The notes under the pieces are model-generated. The model was given only the letters and a program-made list of their open reading frames with translations. It ran no database searches and was not told where the DNA came from. Below are positions 34,650 through 46,243 of a stretch of DNA of 64,000 nt, one piece after another. Position numbers and translations under genes: made by a program. Position 1 is the stretch's first letter, and each line of letters starts with the position of its first letter. Source of the stretch: Mycobacterium numidiamassiliense (GTDB lineage Bacteria; Actinomycetota; Actinomycetes; Mycobacteriales; Mycobacteriaceae); the NCBI RefSeq assembly GCF_900157365.1, contig NZ_FUEZ01000004.1:558001-622000 (forward strand), in the 5' to 3' direction.

Positions 34650-35578
34650 TGGCCGGCAATTCGAAGCGGCAGGGGGCGATCCGCAAAGCCGGCTCCAAGA
34701 AGGGCCCCACCGTGGGCTCCGGTGGCCAGCGTCGCAGCGGCCTGGAAGGCCGCGGTCCCACACCGCCTGCGCATATGCGCCCGAACCATCCCGCCGCCAA
34801 GCGCGCCAAACCGCAACAGCGCCGGCCGGCTAAACGCACCGACGAAAGCGAGACGGTACTTGGACGCAACCCGGTGCTCGAATGCCTGCGCGCCGGTGTC
34901 CCGGCGACCGCGCTCTACGTTGCACTAGGTACCGAAGCCGACGAGCGGCTCACCGAATCCGTAAGTAGGGCAGCAGATTCAGGCATTGCGATCCTGGAGG
35001 TGCCGCGCACCGATCTGGACCGGATGACTGCCAACCATCTACACCAGGGCATCGCGCTGCAGGTGCCCCCGTACAACTACGCCCACCCCGACGATCTGCT
35101 CGACTCCGCGCTCGCGTCGCCGCCCGCGCTGTTGGTGGCGCTGGACAATATCTCCGATCCGCGAAATCTCGGCGCGATCGTTCGCTCGGTCGCGGCGTTC
35201 GGCGGCCACGGCGTGCTGATACCGCAGCGGCGTTCGGCCTCGGTGACGGCGGTGGCCTGGCGCACCAGCGCCGGGGCAGCCGCCCGCCTTCGGGTGGCGC
35301 GGGCACCGAATCTCACTAGGGCACTGAAGAGTTGGGCCGATCGCGGCGTGCGGGTGATCGGGCTGGACGCCGACGGCGGCACCGTGCTCGACGACCTGGA
35401 CGGCACCGACCCGACGGTGGTGGTCGTCGGGTCGGAAGGCAAGGGGCTGTCGCGGTTGGTCAGGCAGACCTGCGACGAGGTGGTGTCGATCCCGATGGCG
35501 GGTGACACCGAATCGCTGAACGCCTCGGTCGCCGCCGGGGTGGTGCTCGCCGAGATCTCCCGTCAGCGCAGGCATTAA
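34649..35578 (+). CDS. rlmB: RlmB/TrmH-family rRNA 2'-O-methyltransferase
   Basis: The 309-residue SPOUT enzyme has a basic disordered N-terminus (residues 1-60), a substrate-binding domain ([13 protein letters not shown]) and a knotted methyltransferase domain. Family motifs are [29 protein letters not shown] and [18 protein letters not shown]. It probably methylates 23S rRNA (G2251-type), but the exact target is an inference. It corresponds to Rv3579c, coupled to cysS. Confidence 0.9.
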   Translation: MAGNSKRQGAIRKAGSKKGPTVGSGGQRRSGLEGRGPTPPAHMRPNHPAAKRAKPQQRRPAKRTDESETVLGRNPVLECLRAGVPATALYVALGTEADERLTESVSRAADSGIAILEVPRTDLDRMTANHLHQGIALQVPPYNYAHPDDLLDSALASPPALLVALDNISDPRNLGAIVRSVAAFGGHGVLIPQRRSASVTAVAWRTSAGAAARLRVARAPNLTRALKSWADRGVRVIGLDADGGTVLDDLDGTDPTVVVVGSEGKGLSRLVRQTCDEVVSIPMAGDTESLNASVAAGVVLAEISRQRRH

Positions 35579-35582
35579 CCGA

Positions 35583-36554
35583 TTGGCCGGCCGGCTCTCG
35601 AGACTGTGTGGCGTGCTGGCAGCCGCCACGGTCGCCCTGCCGGTGCCGAATGCGTGGGCTCAAGAGTCCGGATTCGACCTGCAGGCACATCGCGGCGGGC
35701 GCGGCGAAACGACCGAGGAATCGCTGAGAGCCTTCGCCAAAGCTATTGAATTAGGCGTCAGCACACTGGAACTCGACATCGGAATCACCAGGGACGGGCA
35801 ACCGCTGGTCTGGCACGATCCGACGATCGCTGCGGAGAAGTGCGGCGATACCGGGCCGGCATTCGCCGGTGATCCGCAATACCCCTACGTCGGCAAGCTG
35901 GTACACGAGCTCACCCTCGCACAGATCCGCACGCTCGACTGCGGCCGCCGCCTCGCCGAATTTCCCGGTGCTGAGGTGGTGCGGGGCAACAAGATAGCGA
36001 CCCTGCCCGAAGTATTCGCGCTCGCCGATTCGTATCGGTCGCCGGTGCGCTTCAATATCGAAACCAAGGTCGACGCTGCTCACCCCACCAGCTCGGCCGC
36101 GCCCCAGGAATTCGTCGACGTGATATTGGCCGCCGTACGGGCGGCGGGCAAAGTCTCTTCCGTGGAGATTGAGAGTTTCGACTGGCGGACCCTGCCCATG
36201 GTCCGCCGGGCCGAGCCGTCAATTCCCTTGGTGGCCTTGTATGACGAGGAGACCTGGGTGCCGGATTCGCCGTGGCTGGCCGGGATCGACGTTGACGCCG
36301 TCGGCGACCCGGTGATCGGTGCGCGGATGATCGGCGCCGACGTCGTGTCACCCGACTACCAGCTGGTCACCGGAAGACCGTATGTCGATCACGCACATGC
36401 GTTGGGGCTCAAGGTCATTCCGTGGACCGTCAACGATGCCGACACGATGCGTGCCCAAATCGGCTACGGCGTCGACGGGCTGATCACCGACTATCCGACG
36501 CTGCTGCGTAGTGTGCTGGCCGGGCTCGGCATGCCGTTGCCGCCCGGCGGCTGA
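35583..36554 (+). CDS. Secreted glycerophosphodiester phosphodiesterase
   Basis: The 323-residue protein starts at TTG 35583 with a signal peptide (cleavage near NAWA-QE, ~residue 26). The GDPD catalytic His is in QAHRGGRGETTEES, the metal-binding pair in TLELDIGITRDGQPLVWHD, and VIPWTVNDADTM and the GLITDYP end are intact. It would release glycerol phosphate from phospholipid head groups outside the cell. Its last 64 bases overlap the convergent FAD gene. Confidence 0.85.
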   Translation: MAGRLSRLCGVLAAATVALPVPNAWAQESGFDLQAHRGGRGETTEESLRAFAKAIELGVSTLELDIGITRDGQPLVWHDPTIAAEKCGDTGPAFAGDPQYPYVGKLVHELTLAQIRTLDCGRRLAEFPGAEVVRGNKIATLPEVFALADSYRSPVRFNIETKVDAAHPTSSAAPQEFVDVILAAVRAAGKVSSVEIESFDWRTLPMVRRAEPSIPLVALYDEETWVPDSPWLAGIDVDAVGDPVIGARMIGADVVSPDYQLVTGRPYVDHAHALGLKVIPWTVNDADTMRAQIGYGVDGLITDYPTLLRSVLAGLGMPLPPGG

Positions 36555-37897
36555 TGGATGCGGCGTCTGCGCTGTTTGGCCAGGGCGGCGCGCCACATCA
36601 TGTCAGGGCGCAGCAGGCGAGTGGCGGGGTCGATGAACGAGGTCACCCTGAGGAAGTGATCGACCGCGACGGGGTCGTACTCGGCGGCGGTGAGCACCCG
36701 ATCGACGTATACGTTGAGCAGTCGGGTAAGCAATGTCGGTGTGCCCTCGATCTCGGGGAGCGACAGGTCGGGGTTGGCCGACAGCTCCCATGCCTGCCGG
36801 ATCGGGATCGCCGCAAGGCGGAAGAATCGCTGCGCTAAATCCCTTGTGCCGTTGGACAAACACCTACGCAGCGCCAACGCCTCGAGGGCGGCGACCGTCA
36901 TGCCCTGGCCGTAGATCGGGTTGAAGCTGCAGATCGCGTCGCCGATGACCAGCAGGCCCTCCGGGAATCGTCGCATCTTGTCATAGCGGCGCCACCGACT
37001 GGACGGCTGACGATGCCGCGTGGTCTCTCCGATGGGTTCGGCGGCCCGCACCGCGGCCAGCAGGTGCGGCGGTGCGCAGTCCTCGACGAACTCACACATC
37101 GAGATCAGGTCGGGGTGTGGCTCGTGACCGGCTATGCCGAAGACGGTCAGTATCGAGGTGTCGTTCTCGGAGCGAAGAATGCCCAGCCCGCGCGGCCTGC
37201 CCGGCACGGCCCCGACGACGAAGCCCCATTCGTGCAGCACACCCGGTGGGATGCGCAGCAGTTGACTCACATAGGTCAGCTGTACCACCACGTGGTCCTC
37301 GCGTGGACTCTCGTAGCCAAAGGCGTTCAGCCACATCGGGGCGCGGGAGCCGCGCCCAGTGGCGTCGACCACCAAGTCGGCGCTCAGCCTGACGTCGTCG
37401 CGGGTGCGACGGTTGACCGCCTGGACGCCGGTGACGCGGTGCCAGTCGGACGTCGCGATCAACTCCACCACGTCGTGGTCGTCCAGCAGCGTGACGTTGG
37501 CGATGCCGCGCACCCGGGCGCGGACGTGTTCCTCCAAGAAGGGGCGGGTCGCGAGAAAAGCGGTGAATGACGGGGCACTGCCGGCGCGCACCAGCACGTG
37601 CCCACCTGCCTCGTAATGCACCTGGGAAAGATCCCGGCCGTCGACGTAATGCGCACCGTCCTCGACCAGCTGATCGAGGATGCCGGGAAACAGCTCCTCG
37701 AGGACGTGAGCGCCCCGGGGTAGCAGTCCATGCAGATGCCTGCCCTGCGGCACCCCTCGGCGAGCCGCAGGGCAGGTGGGTAGCGGGTCGCGCTCCACCA
37801 CCGTGACCGTTTCGAAGAACTCGCTGAGCGAACGCGCGGCCAGCAGACCGGCCATGCTCGCTCCCAGAACCACCGCGTGATTGCCGATCTTGGCCAC
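36491..37897 (-). CDS. FAD-dependent oxidoreductase / hydroxylase
   Basis: The 468-residue flavoprotein has an N-terminal FAD fold (NHAVVLGASMAGLLAARSL), the DG-type segment LVVDATGRGSRAP and the second FAD motif LLVIGDAICSFNPIYGQGM. It resembles aromatic hydroxylase-like monooxygenases of unknown substrate. GTG 37897 has AAAGGCGG at 6-base spacing; a GTG at 37924 would add nine residues with a poor SD. It is divergent from the LuxR regulator, which may control it. Confidence 0.8.
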   Translation of the reverse strand: MAKIGNHAVVLGASMAGLLAARSLSEFFETVTVVERDPLPTCPAARRGVPQGRHLHGLLPRGAHVLEELFPGILDQLVEDGAHYVDGRDLSQVHYEAGGHVLVRAGSAPSFTAFLATRPFLEEHVRARVRGIANVTLLDDHDVVELIATSDWHRVTGVQAVNRRTRDDVRLSADLVVDATGRGSRAPMWLNAFGYESPREDHVVVQLTYVSQLLRIPPGVLHEWGFVVGAVPGRPRGLGILRSENDTSILTVFGIAGHEPHPDLISMCEFVEDCAPPHLLAAVRAAEPIGETTRHRQPSSRWRRYDKMRRFPEGLLVIGDAICSFNPIYGQGMTVAALEALALRRCLSNGTRDLAQRFFRLAAIPIRQAWELSANPDLSLPEIEGTPTLLTRLLNVYVDRVLTAAEYDPVAVDHFLRVTSFIDPATRLLRPDMMWRAALAKQRRRRIHQPPGGNGMPSPASTLRSSVG

Positions 37898-38012
37898 AGC
37901 CCACCGCCTTTGCTGAGCGTTCACCTGACGAAAGTCATGGTCATGGCCCGCGGCGGGCGCGGACAGCGTAGTGGACTACTCCAAAGCATCGCGGGTGATG
38001 CGTGCGCACCGC

Positions 38013-38027
38013 TATAGTCGCCGAGTG
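38013..38027 (+). promoter_or_regulatory. Probable leaderless promoter of the LuxR/ATPase gene
   Basis: A TATAGT -10 (38013-38018) lies six bases before GTG 38025. No SD precedes any of the possible starts (37971, 37998, 38025), so initiation at the transcript's first codon is likely. Confidence 0.45.
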
Positions 38028-40645
38028 ATCGGCGCCGAGACGCTGACCGGGCGTGACAGCGAATTGGGGGCGATTCGCCGCGCGCTCAGTACGGCAGGCA
38101 AGCGTTCGGGTGTGGTGATCGCGGGCCCCGCGGGTGTGGGCAAGACCTGGTTGGCCCGCGAAGTGCTGCGCCGCGCCGAGGCATCGGGTGAGCGGACTAA
38201 CTGGATTGTCGGCACCGACTCGGCGCACGCGCTGCCCCTCGGGGCGTTCATCGGTTCGCTGGGTGAGGCGATGTCGAATCCGCTGACGGATGTGCGGCGC
38301 GTGATCAATTCGTTTGTCGCGCATCAGCGCCGGGGCCGCGTGGTGGTCGGGGTCGACGATGCGCACCTGCTGGACGGATTGTCCGCCCTCGTCGTGCACC
38401 AACTGGCGCAGTCGGGTGGGGTTCGGCTGGTCGTCACCGTCCGCACCGGCGGCGACGAACCCGATGCGGTGACGGCGTTGTGGAAGGACGGGCTGCTGGA
38501 ACGGCTTGACCTGGAACCACTTTCGGCCGCGGCGACACGCGAGGTCATCGAGAGCGGTTTGGACGGACCGATCGACGCGCGCTGCGCGGCCCGGTTCCAA
38601 AAGCTGACCGGCGGCAATGCCCTGTTCCTGCGCCAGCTGCTGGCCGACCAGGTGGCCGCCGGGCGGATGCGGAAAACGGCCGGGGTGTGGATGTGGGACG
38701 GCGACGTCGCGGTCTCGGCGACCCTGTCCGACACGTTGGGCCGCCAGATGGGTCGGCTGAACGCGGGGACAGCGGTCGTCGTCGACACCCTGTCGCAGTG
38801 CGAACCGCTGGCCGTAGAGGTGCTGTGCGATTTGGCGCCACGCAGCGACGTGGCGGCCGCGGAGCGTATGGGCCTGGTGAGCATCGAACGAACCGGCACC
38901 GGATTGATGGCACGGCTCGCACACCCACTCTTCGGTGAGCTGCGCCGCGCGAGCGCCGGCGAGCTGTATCTGTCGGAAATCCGGGGCAGGCTGGCGACGC
39001 GGCTGGGCAACCACGGGGACGCCGACATGCAGGCCACCGTGCGACGCGCGCTGTTGCGCCTGGAGTCGGATCTGGACCCTGACCCGGGCTTGTACCTGGA
39101 GTCGGCGCGGCATGCCATGACGCTGCTCGACCTCGACCTGGCCGACCGGTTCGCCAGCGCCGCCGCGCGGGCCGGTGCCCCCGGGGCGGCCGGGGTGCGG
39201 GCGATGAATCTGGTCCTGCTGGGGCGCGGCGAGCAGGCCGAGGCGGCGCTACGCGAGATGGCGGGCGCCGACCTGGTCGACGGCCATCACTGGGCGACCG
39301 TGCGGGCTGCCAACCTGATTTGGATGCTGGGCAGGCCGCAAGACGCGGCGGTGATACTCGACGGCCTCGCCGACCCGGCCAATGCCCCGGAGAGCCCGGC
39401 GCAGCTCGCGGAGCGGTTGGCGGTGCGGGCCTGCCTGGATGCGGTGTCGGCGCGCTGCGAGCTCGCGGCCGAAACTGCCCGCACCGCACTGGATTTCCCG
39501 GCACTGCCCGGCTTTCATGCGATGATGGCCTCGCTCGCGTTGATCATGGCCATGGGGGCGCTTGGTGAGGTCGACGAGCTCGCGCGCGTGGCCGAGCAGG
39601 CGCTGCGGCGGGCGACGACGTCGTTTCAGGCGTCGCACATGCGATATTGGTTCGGCGCCGTCTACGGCCGCGCCTGCCGGCTGACCGGACAGATCGACGA
39701 ATTCGTCAGCACGGCAGATCAATTGGCGGATGCAGCCCGCGACATTCCCGGCCTGGCCTACGCGAACCTGGCGTTCCTGTTGGGCAATGCCCAGCTGGCC
39801 CGAGGCGCCGTCGGCGACGCCGCCCGGCTGGTGCACGAAGCGGTCGCCGGGGTGCAAAGGCATTCTGTCACAACGGGTTTGCGGCCAGCGACCTATTTCG
39901 CGCTGGCCGAGGCGCACGCGAAGCTCGGGCAATCCGACGAGGCCAACGACGCGGTCGCCCAGGCGCGTTCGTGTGTGCCGGAGGACTTCCTGTTCATGCA
40001 CACCGCCTTGTCACTTGCGGGCGGCTGGGCGATGGCGGCGAACGGCCGATTGAACGAGGCCGTGGCGAGTGCGCGGGAGGCGGCACAGCTTGCCCGCGAT
40101 CGTGGTCAGCCCACCCACGAGCTGGCCTGCATCCAGGCCGCGGCTCAGTGGGGTGATGCCTCGCAGACAGCTCGGGCCCGGGAGCTGGCCGCCGCGCTGT
40201 CGCTGCCCCTGGCCGCCGCCGTGGCAGCGCATGTCGAGGCGTTGCTGACCGGCGACGGTGAGGGCTTGCTGGCCGCATCGGCGGCATACCGGGGGATCGG
40301 TGATCGGGCCGCGGCGGCCGACGCGGCGGCACAAGCGTCCGTTGCGTTCGACGGAGGCCAGAATCATCGGCGCGCGCTATACGCCGCTGCGCTGGCCAGG
40401 GAATTGGCGGACGAGTGCGGTGGCCTGCACACCCCCGCGTTGCGGACCCCGGCGGGACTCAAGTTGTCGGGCCGTCAGCGCGACGTGATCGAACTCGTCG
40501 TGGCCGGCCTGTCCAACCGGCAGATCGCGGACCAGCTGGTGATGTCGGTGCGCACCGTGGAGGGTCACGTGTACCGGGCCTGCCAGCGGGTGGGGGCCCA
40601 GTCGCGCGAGGAACTGGCGTCGCTCATTCGATCGGGACCGCGCAG

Positions 40646-40649
<4 letters not shown>
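38025..40649 (+). CDS. LAL-type transcriptional regulator (AAA ATPase plus LuxR HTH)
   Basis: With the GTG 38025 start this is an 874-residue protein. It has an N-terminal ATPase with Walker A GPAGVGKTW (about residue 30) and Walker B VVVGVDDAH, a long helical TPR-like middle, and a C-terminal LuxR helix-turn-helix (LSGRQRDVIELVVAGLSNRQ region, then RTVEGHVYRACQRVG). The upstream starts at 37971 or 37998 would add 9-18 residues without homology. Such regulators respond to small ligands; none is known here. The divergent flavoenzyme gene is the obvious candidate target. Confidence 0.85.
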
Positions 40650-41887
<1,238 letters not shown>

Positions 41888-41894
41888 GGGTCGC

Positions 41895-42812
41895 TCACTG
41901 CCAAGGGTTTTCGCGCCGCCACACGGTTGGGAAATGCAGCGTAACGCCGTCCTGGGCGGCCAGCTCGTCCAGGATGCGGATTGACACGTCCAGGTCGTCG
42001 CCCGCATAGGGCAAGGCCCGCAAGGGCTTTGACAATGGCCGGAAGAAGTCGTCCCAGTGAATGACGATCACTCGGCGCGCCCCCACCGCGCGCACGGTCT
42101 CGGTCCAGTAGTCGATCAGATACGAGCGCGGCTGCAGACCCAACTGGCCGACGGACAGGTAGGCGGCGTCGGCGCGCTGCCCGCGCAACGCGCCCGTGAC
42201 GAAACCGGCGCTGCCCTGGATGAGCAGCCGCCGGTCCGAAGGCCGGTGGTGTACCAGCGTCGACCACGCCTCCCCGCAGCGGTAGGCCGCCGTCTTCACC
42301 GGCGGTGTCAGCGGTGTGTCGATCACGCCGGGAAACCGGTCGGGCGGGCAGTGGTGCGACTCCACCAGCGTCACATCGAAGGCGCCCAATCGAATTGGCT
42401 CGCCCGAGTCGGCAACGACCAGACGCTCTTCGTCCAACCCGTAGCCACGCCCGACGTTGGCCGCCGACTCGCCGCCGACCAGCTGCGCACCGGTGCGATC
42501 GGCGACCAAGGCCGAATCCATCACGTGGTCGAAATGGGTGTGCACCGGGATGACGGCCGCGAGCCGGGACACTTTGGCGCGGGCGAGGCAGCCCTCCACC
42601 CGGGCCTGCGACGGGGAAAGCTTGCCGGCCGCGATCCGGGTCAGGCCGGGGCGGGAGAAGAAGCCGTCGGTCATCAGCGCCGACGAACCGTCGTCGAGCA
42701 GCAGTGTGGCCACGCCGAGCCATGTCGCCGAAAGCCCATCGGCTTCGGCGACGGGGACGTCGAAGCGATCCGAGTATCGGCTGATGTCGGGCCGGCCGAG
42801 TCTGGCGCGCAT
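41895..42812 (-). CDS. MBL-fold metallohydrolase (Rv3577-like)
   Basis: The 305-residue protein has the metallo-beta-lactamase fold with the signature IPVHTHFDHVMDS (metal-binding HxHxDH variant), SHHCPPDRF and VIHWDDFF near the C-terminus. The substrate is unknown; the family includes lactonases and NAPE-type hydrolases. ATG 42812 overlaps the stop of the pxpA gene (ATGA). Confidence 0.82.
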   Translation of the reverse strand: MRARLGRPDISRYSDRFDVPVAEADGLSATWLGVATLLLDDGSSALMTDGFFSRPGLTRIAAGKLSPSQARVEGCLARAKVSRLAAVIPVHTHFDHVMDSALVADRTGAQLVGGESAANVGRGYGLDEERLVVADSGEPIRLGAFDVTLVESHHCPPDRFPGVIDTPLTPPVKTAAYRCGEAWSTLVHHRPSDRRLLIQGSAGFVTGALRGQRADAAYLSVGQLGLQPRSYLIDYWTETVRAVGARRVIVIHWDDFFRPLSKPLRALPYAGDDLDVSIRILDELAAQDGVTLHFPTVWRRENPWQ

Positions 42813-43570
42813 CAGCAGAACGACCTGAGCTCGATGGCCGCTGCCTTGAGCCGATCCCGAACAGCGGTCGCGATCTCCACCGCGCCCGGCGAATCGCCGT
42901 GCACGCAAACCGATTCCACGCCGAGGGTAAGCAGGGTGCCGTCGGTCGCGCTGACCTGACCCGAGGTCACCATGGTCTCGACCCGCGCCGCGATCTGCGC
43001 CGCGTCGTGCAGCACCGCACCGGGTTCGCGACGGGACACCAGCTGGCCGTCCGGCCGGTAGGCGCGATCGGCGAACGCCTCGGCCACCGTGCGTATCCCG
43101 ACTCGGGCGGCCTCGTCGAACAGCGCCGAACCCGTCATGCCCAGCACCGGCAGCCCGGCATCCACCAGACGCACCGCCTCGGCCACCGCGGCGGCCTGTT
43201 CGCGATGGGTCACTATCGTGTTGTACAGCGCGCCATGGGGTTTGACGTAGGACACCGAAGTGCCCGACGCCCGCGCGACCGCCTGCAGCGCGCCGATCTG
43301 ATACACCACATCGGCGACCAGGTCTTCGGCGGCGACGTCGATGAAGCGCCTGCCGAACCCGGCCAGGTCGCGGTAGCTGACTTGAGCTCCGATCCGCACC
43401 CCGCGCCCGGCGGCCGAGCGGCAGACCCGCATCAGGCCGGCCGGATCTCCCGCGTGGAAACCGCATGCCACGTTGGCGCTGGTGACGATGTCGAGCATGG
43501 CGTCGTCATCACCCAGGCGCCAGACACCGAAGCCCTCGCCCAAATCGGCGTTGAGATCGATAGCGGCCAT
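42812..43570 (-). CDS. pxpA: 5-oxoprolinase subunit A (LamB/YcsF family)
   Basis: The 252-residue protein matches the PxpA/YcsF family, starting DLNADLGEGFGVW, then ANVACGFHAGDP, GAQVSYRDLAGFGRR, KPHGALYN and the EAFADRAYRPDG segment. With PxpB and PxpC it cleaves 5-oxoproline. Neither partner is in this window, so this copy is an orphan here. It sits 9 bases from the zinc-transporter permease and is coupled to the MBL gene. Confidence 0.88.
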   Translation of the reverse strand: MAAIDLNADLGEGFGVWRLGDDDAMLDIVTSANVACGFHAGDPAGLMRVCRSAAGRGVRIGAQVSYRDLAGFGRRFIDVAAEDLVADVVYQIGALQAVARASGTSVSYVKPHGALYNTIVTHREQAAAVAEAVRLVDAGLPVLGMTGSALFDEAARVGIRTVAEAFADRAYRPDGQLVSRREPGAVLHDAAQIAARVETMVTSGQVSATDGTLLTLGVESVCVHGDSPGAVEIATAVRDRLKAAAIELRSFC

Positions 43571-43579
43571 CCGCCTAGC

Positions 43580-44446
43580 TTATGAGCTGACCGCCGCCTC
43601 TCGGCGCCGTCCCAGCAGCCAGCAGAACAGGTAGATCAGAAACGAGATCGTCGCGACGAAGACCGACACCGGAACACCGGGCGCCAGCGACAGCAGAATC
43701 CCCCCGACCGCGGCGACCTCGGCGAAGATCACCGACGCCACGATCGCCGCCGCCGGAGCGGTCACCACCCGGGCCGCCGCGGCCGCCGGCGTGATCAGCA
43801 GCGACATCACCAGCAGGGCCCCGACAATCTGCACGGCTTGCGCGGCGACCACGCCGACCAGCGCCGCGAACACCACACCCAGGACGCGAACCGGCACGCC
43901 ACGGGCGGCCGCGACCTCGGAATCGACGGTGGCGAACAGCAGCGGGCGGTAGCAGATCGCCAGCACCGCGATGACCAGCAGACACACGAGTCCGAGCATG
44001 GCCAGCCCGGAGTAGCCCACCCCGACGATCTGGCCGGTCAGCAAGGCGAAACTGGTCGACGTCCGTCCGGGATAGAGGTAGATGAACAGCACGGCCAGGC
44101 CCAGGCCGAAGGCCAGCACCACCCCTGTCACAGAATCTCGCTCGCGGGCGCGCTGACCGAGGATGCCGAACAGCGCGGCCGCCAGGGCGCTGCCGATCAG
44201 CGCGCCCAGGCCCACTTCAAACCCGACGAGCAGCGCGAATGCCGCACCCGTCAGTGACAATTCGCTGGACCCGTGCACGGCGAACGACATCTGGCGCATC
44301 ACGATGAACGGTCCGATCAGCCCGGCGACCAGTCCCAGCAGCGCACCGGCCAGCAGCGCCTGCCTGACGAAGTCGTGGCCGAGCAGTCCCACGGTGATGT
44401 GGAAGGCGAACAGGTTGTGCACAATGCCTGCGAGCTGGGAGTTCAC
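43580..44446 (-). CDS. znuB: Zinc/manganese ABC transporter permease (ZnuB type)
   Basis: The 288-residue protein has about eight membrane helices and the ABC-3 permease pattern (FIVMRQMSFAVHGSSELSLTG, DSEVAAARGVPVRVLG, QIVGALLVMSLLITPAAAA). It forms the channel of the transporter with the adjacent ATPase and lipoprotein. It overlaps the ATPase gene by 4 bases. Confidence 0.9.
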   Translation of the reverse strand: MNSQLAGIVHNLFAFHITVGLLGHDFVRQALLAGALLGLVAGLIGPFIVMRQMSFAVHGSSELSLTGAAFALLVGFEVGLGALIGSALAAALFGILGQRARERDSVTGVVLAFGLGLAVLFIYLYPGRTSTSFALLTGQIVGVGYSGLAMLGLVCLLVIAVLAICYRPLLFATVDSEVAAARGVPVRVLGVVFAALVGVVAAQAVQIVGALLVMSLLITPAAAAARVVTAPAAAIVASVIFAEVAAVGGILLSLAPGVPVSVFVATISFLIYLFCWLLGRRREAAVSS

Positions 44447-45270
44447 AGGGGCCGCCCGCTGTCCTCGCCGACCACCACGTAGCGATCCCTGACCTTCACG
44501 ACCTCGATGTCGGCCCGGTAGAGCATCGACAGGGTTTCGGTGGTCATGACCTCTTCCACGGTGCCGATCCTGAATCGGCCGTCGACCAGGTACAGCACCC
44601 GGTCCACGTACGGCAGGATCGTGTTGATCTCGTGCGTGACGACGATGACGGTGGTGTCGGCCTGCCGGCGGCGCTGGTTGATCAGCGCTGCGACCAGCTT
44701 GGCGTTGGCCGGGTCCAGGGTCAGCAGCGGTTCGTCACACAACAGCAGCATCGGGTCGCTGGCCACCGCCTGGGCGATGCGCACCCGCTGCAGCTCTCCG
44801 CCCGACATCACGCCCACCCGGACATCGGCCAGCTCTTCGCCGTTGACCTGTTCGAGTGCGTGCTCGACGGCCGCCCGGCGGCGGCGCCGGTCGGCGGACC
44901 GCAGTGGCGCGCAGCCCCAGTTGTGCCCGTCGACACCGAGGCGAACCAGGTCGCGTCCGCGCAGCATCACTTCCCGGTCGATCGGGCGGTGTTGCGGCAC
45001 ATAGCCGATGTGCCCGCTGCCGGAGGTGACCCGCTTGCCGTCGACCAGCACAGCGCCCGCGCTCAGCGTCAGCTGGCCGAGCAACACCTTGAGCAGCGAG
45101 GTCTTGCCGGTGCCGTTGGGGCCGAGGACCGCGATGAACTCACCCGGCGACACCGACAGGTCCAGGTGGTCCCAGAGCACCCGCTCACCGAATGCCAGGC
45201 GGGCGCCGGAGAGCGAGACGGCGGGTGGGCGGGGGTCGACCGTCTCGACCGCTTGGTCAATTACCGGCAT
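44443..45270 (-). CDS. znuC: Zinc/manganese ABC transporter ATPase (ZnuC type)
   Basis: The 275-residue protein has Walker A GPNGTGKTS, Q-loop YVPQHRP, signature MSGGELQRVRIAQA, Walker B LLLCDEPLLTLD and H-loop VVTHEIN. It powers the metal importer made with the permease downstream and the binding protein upstream. It overlaps the znuA-like gene by 14 bases. Confidence 0.92.
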   Translation of the reverse strand: MPVIDQAVETVDPRPPAVSLSGARLAFGERVLWDHLDLSVSPGEFIAVLGPNGTGKTSLLKVLLGQLTLSAGAVLVDGKRVTSGSGHIGYVPQHRPIDREVMLRGRDLVRLGVDGHNWGCAPLRSADRRRRRAAVEHALEQVNGEELADVRVGVMSGGELQRVRIAQAVASDPMLLLCDEPLLTLDPANAKLVAALINQRRRQADTTVIVVTHEINTILPYVDRVLYLVDGRFRIGTVEEVMTTETLSMLYRADIEVVKVRDRYVVVGEDSGRPL

Positions 45271-46174
45271 TGCTTCGGCCGGATTGCAACGCTGCGACGA
45301 GTTGGTTGACGGTGTTGTGCTGCCAGGTGAGGTAGTCGGTGCCCTTCGGCAGTGTCTCGGTCACCTGGGTCACCGGTACGCCCGCCCGCCGGGCGGCGTC
45401 TTGCATGCTGTTGATCGCCGGGGTGGACGTCTGCGGGTTGACCAGCACGAGCGCGACCTGTCGGTGGCTGATCAGGTCCAGGACGGTTGCCATGTCGGCC
45501 GGCGAGGGGTCGGTTCCATTCTCGTTCGCCGAGCTGAAGGCGGGCGGGGTGCGATTGGTCAGACCCGACGCCTGCAGCAGGTAGTACGCGACCGGCTCGG
45601 TCGCGATGACCGAGGTGTTGGGGTAGGTGCCTGCGATGGAGTGTTCGGAGGCCGCGATGGCGTCGGCGTCGCGGTCGAATCCGGCCGCGTTGGTCCGGTA
45701 GTCCGCGATATTGGCCGGGTCGATCACCGCGAGCCGGTCGGCGACGGCGTTGGCGACCGACTTGGCGACGTTCATGTCGTAAAAGACGTGCTCGTTGGGG
45801 GAGCGGGCGTCAACCGCTTTAGGGAGAAACGAGAACGCGCAGACCGGCTGGATTTTCGGGTTCTTGGCCAGCACGTCGTCGACCCAGCTGTCGTATCCGC
45901 CGCCGTTGAAAACCACCAGGGAGGCGTCGGAGATTGCGGCGGCGTCCGACGGGCTGACCTGGTATGAGTGCGGATCGATGTTGGCGCCCGACAGAATGGA
46001 CTTGACGGTGACGTGACGCCCGGCCACCGCGCTGACCACGCTGCCCCACACGTCGGTGGATGCCACCACGCTGAGCGCGCCCGAGTGCGTCGGGTCACCG
46101 CCCGAGCAGCCCGTGACCAACGCCAAGCCAATCGCGGCGGTCGACAGCCAGCGCACCACCTTGACCAGTGCCAT
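45257..46174 (-). CDS. znuA: Metal-binding lipoprotein of the ABC transporter (ZnuA type)
   Basis: The 305-residue protein has a signal peptide with lipobox LVTGC and the cluster 9 binding-protein fold. Metal-ligand positions are visible in GANIDPHSY and NEHVFYD; the third, usually His, reads ATEPVAYYL. No His-rich loop is present. ATG 46174 is the family-like start. A Zur-like box lies about 70 bases upstream, which supports zinc as the cargo. Confidence 0.88.
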   Translation of the reverse strand: MALVKVVRWLSTAAIGLALVTGCSGGDPTHSGALSVVASTDVWGSVVSAVAGRHVTVKSILSGANIDPHSYQVSPSDAAAISDASLVVFNGGGYDSWVDDVLAKNPKIQPVCAFSFLPKAVDARSPNEHVFYDMNVAKSVANAVADRLAVIDPANIADYRTNAAGFDRDADAIAASEHSIAGTYPNTSVIATEPVAYYLLQASGLTNRTPPAFSSANENGTDPSPADMATVLDLISHRQVALVLVNPQTSTPAINSMQDAARRAGVPVTQVTETLPKGTDYLTWQHNTVNQLVAALQSGRSNAGN

Positions 46175-46243
46175 TCGTGTTCCGTCCCCGCGATACGTGC
46201 GTGTGAATTTTCCAGCTCTGCGACTCGGGCCGCGAGACAATAC

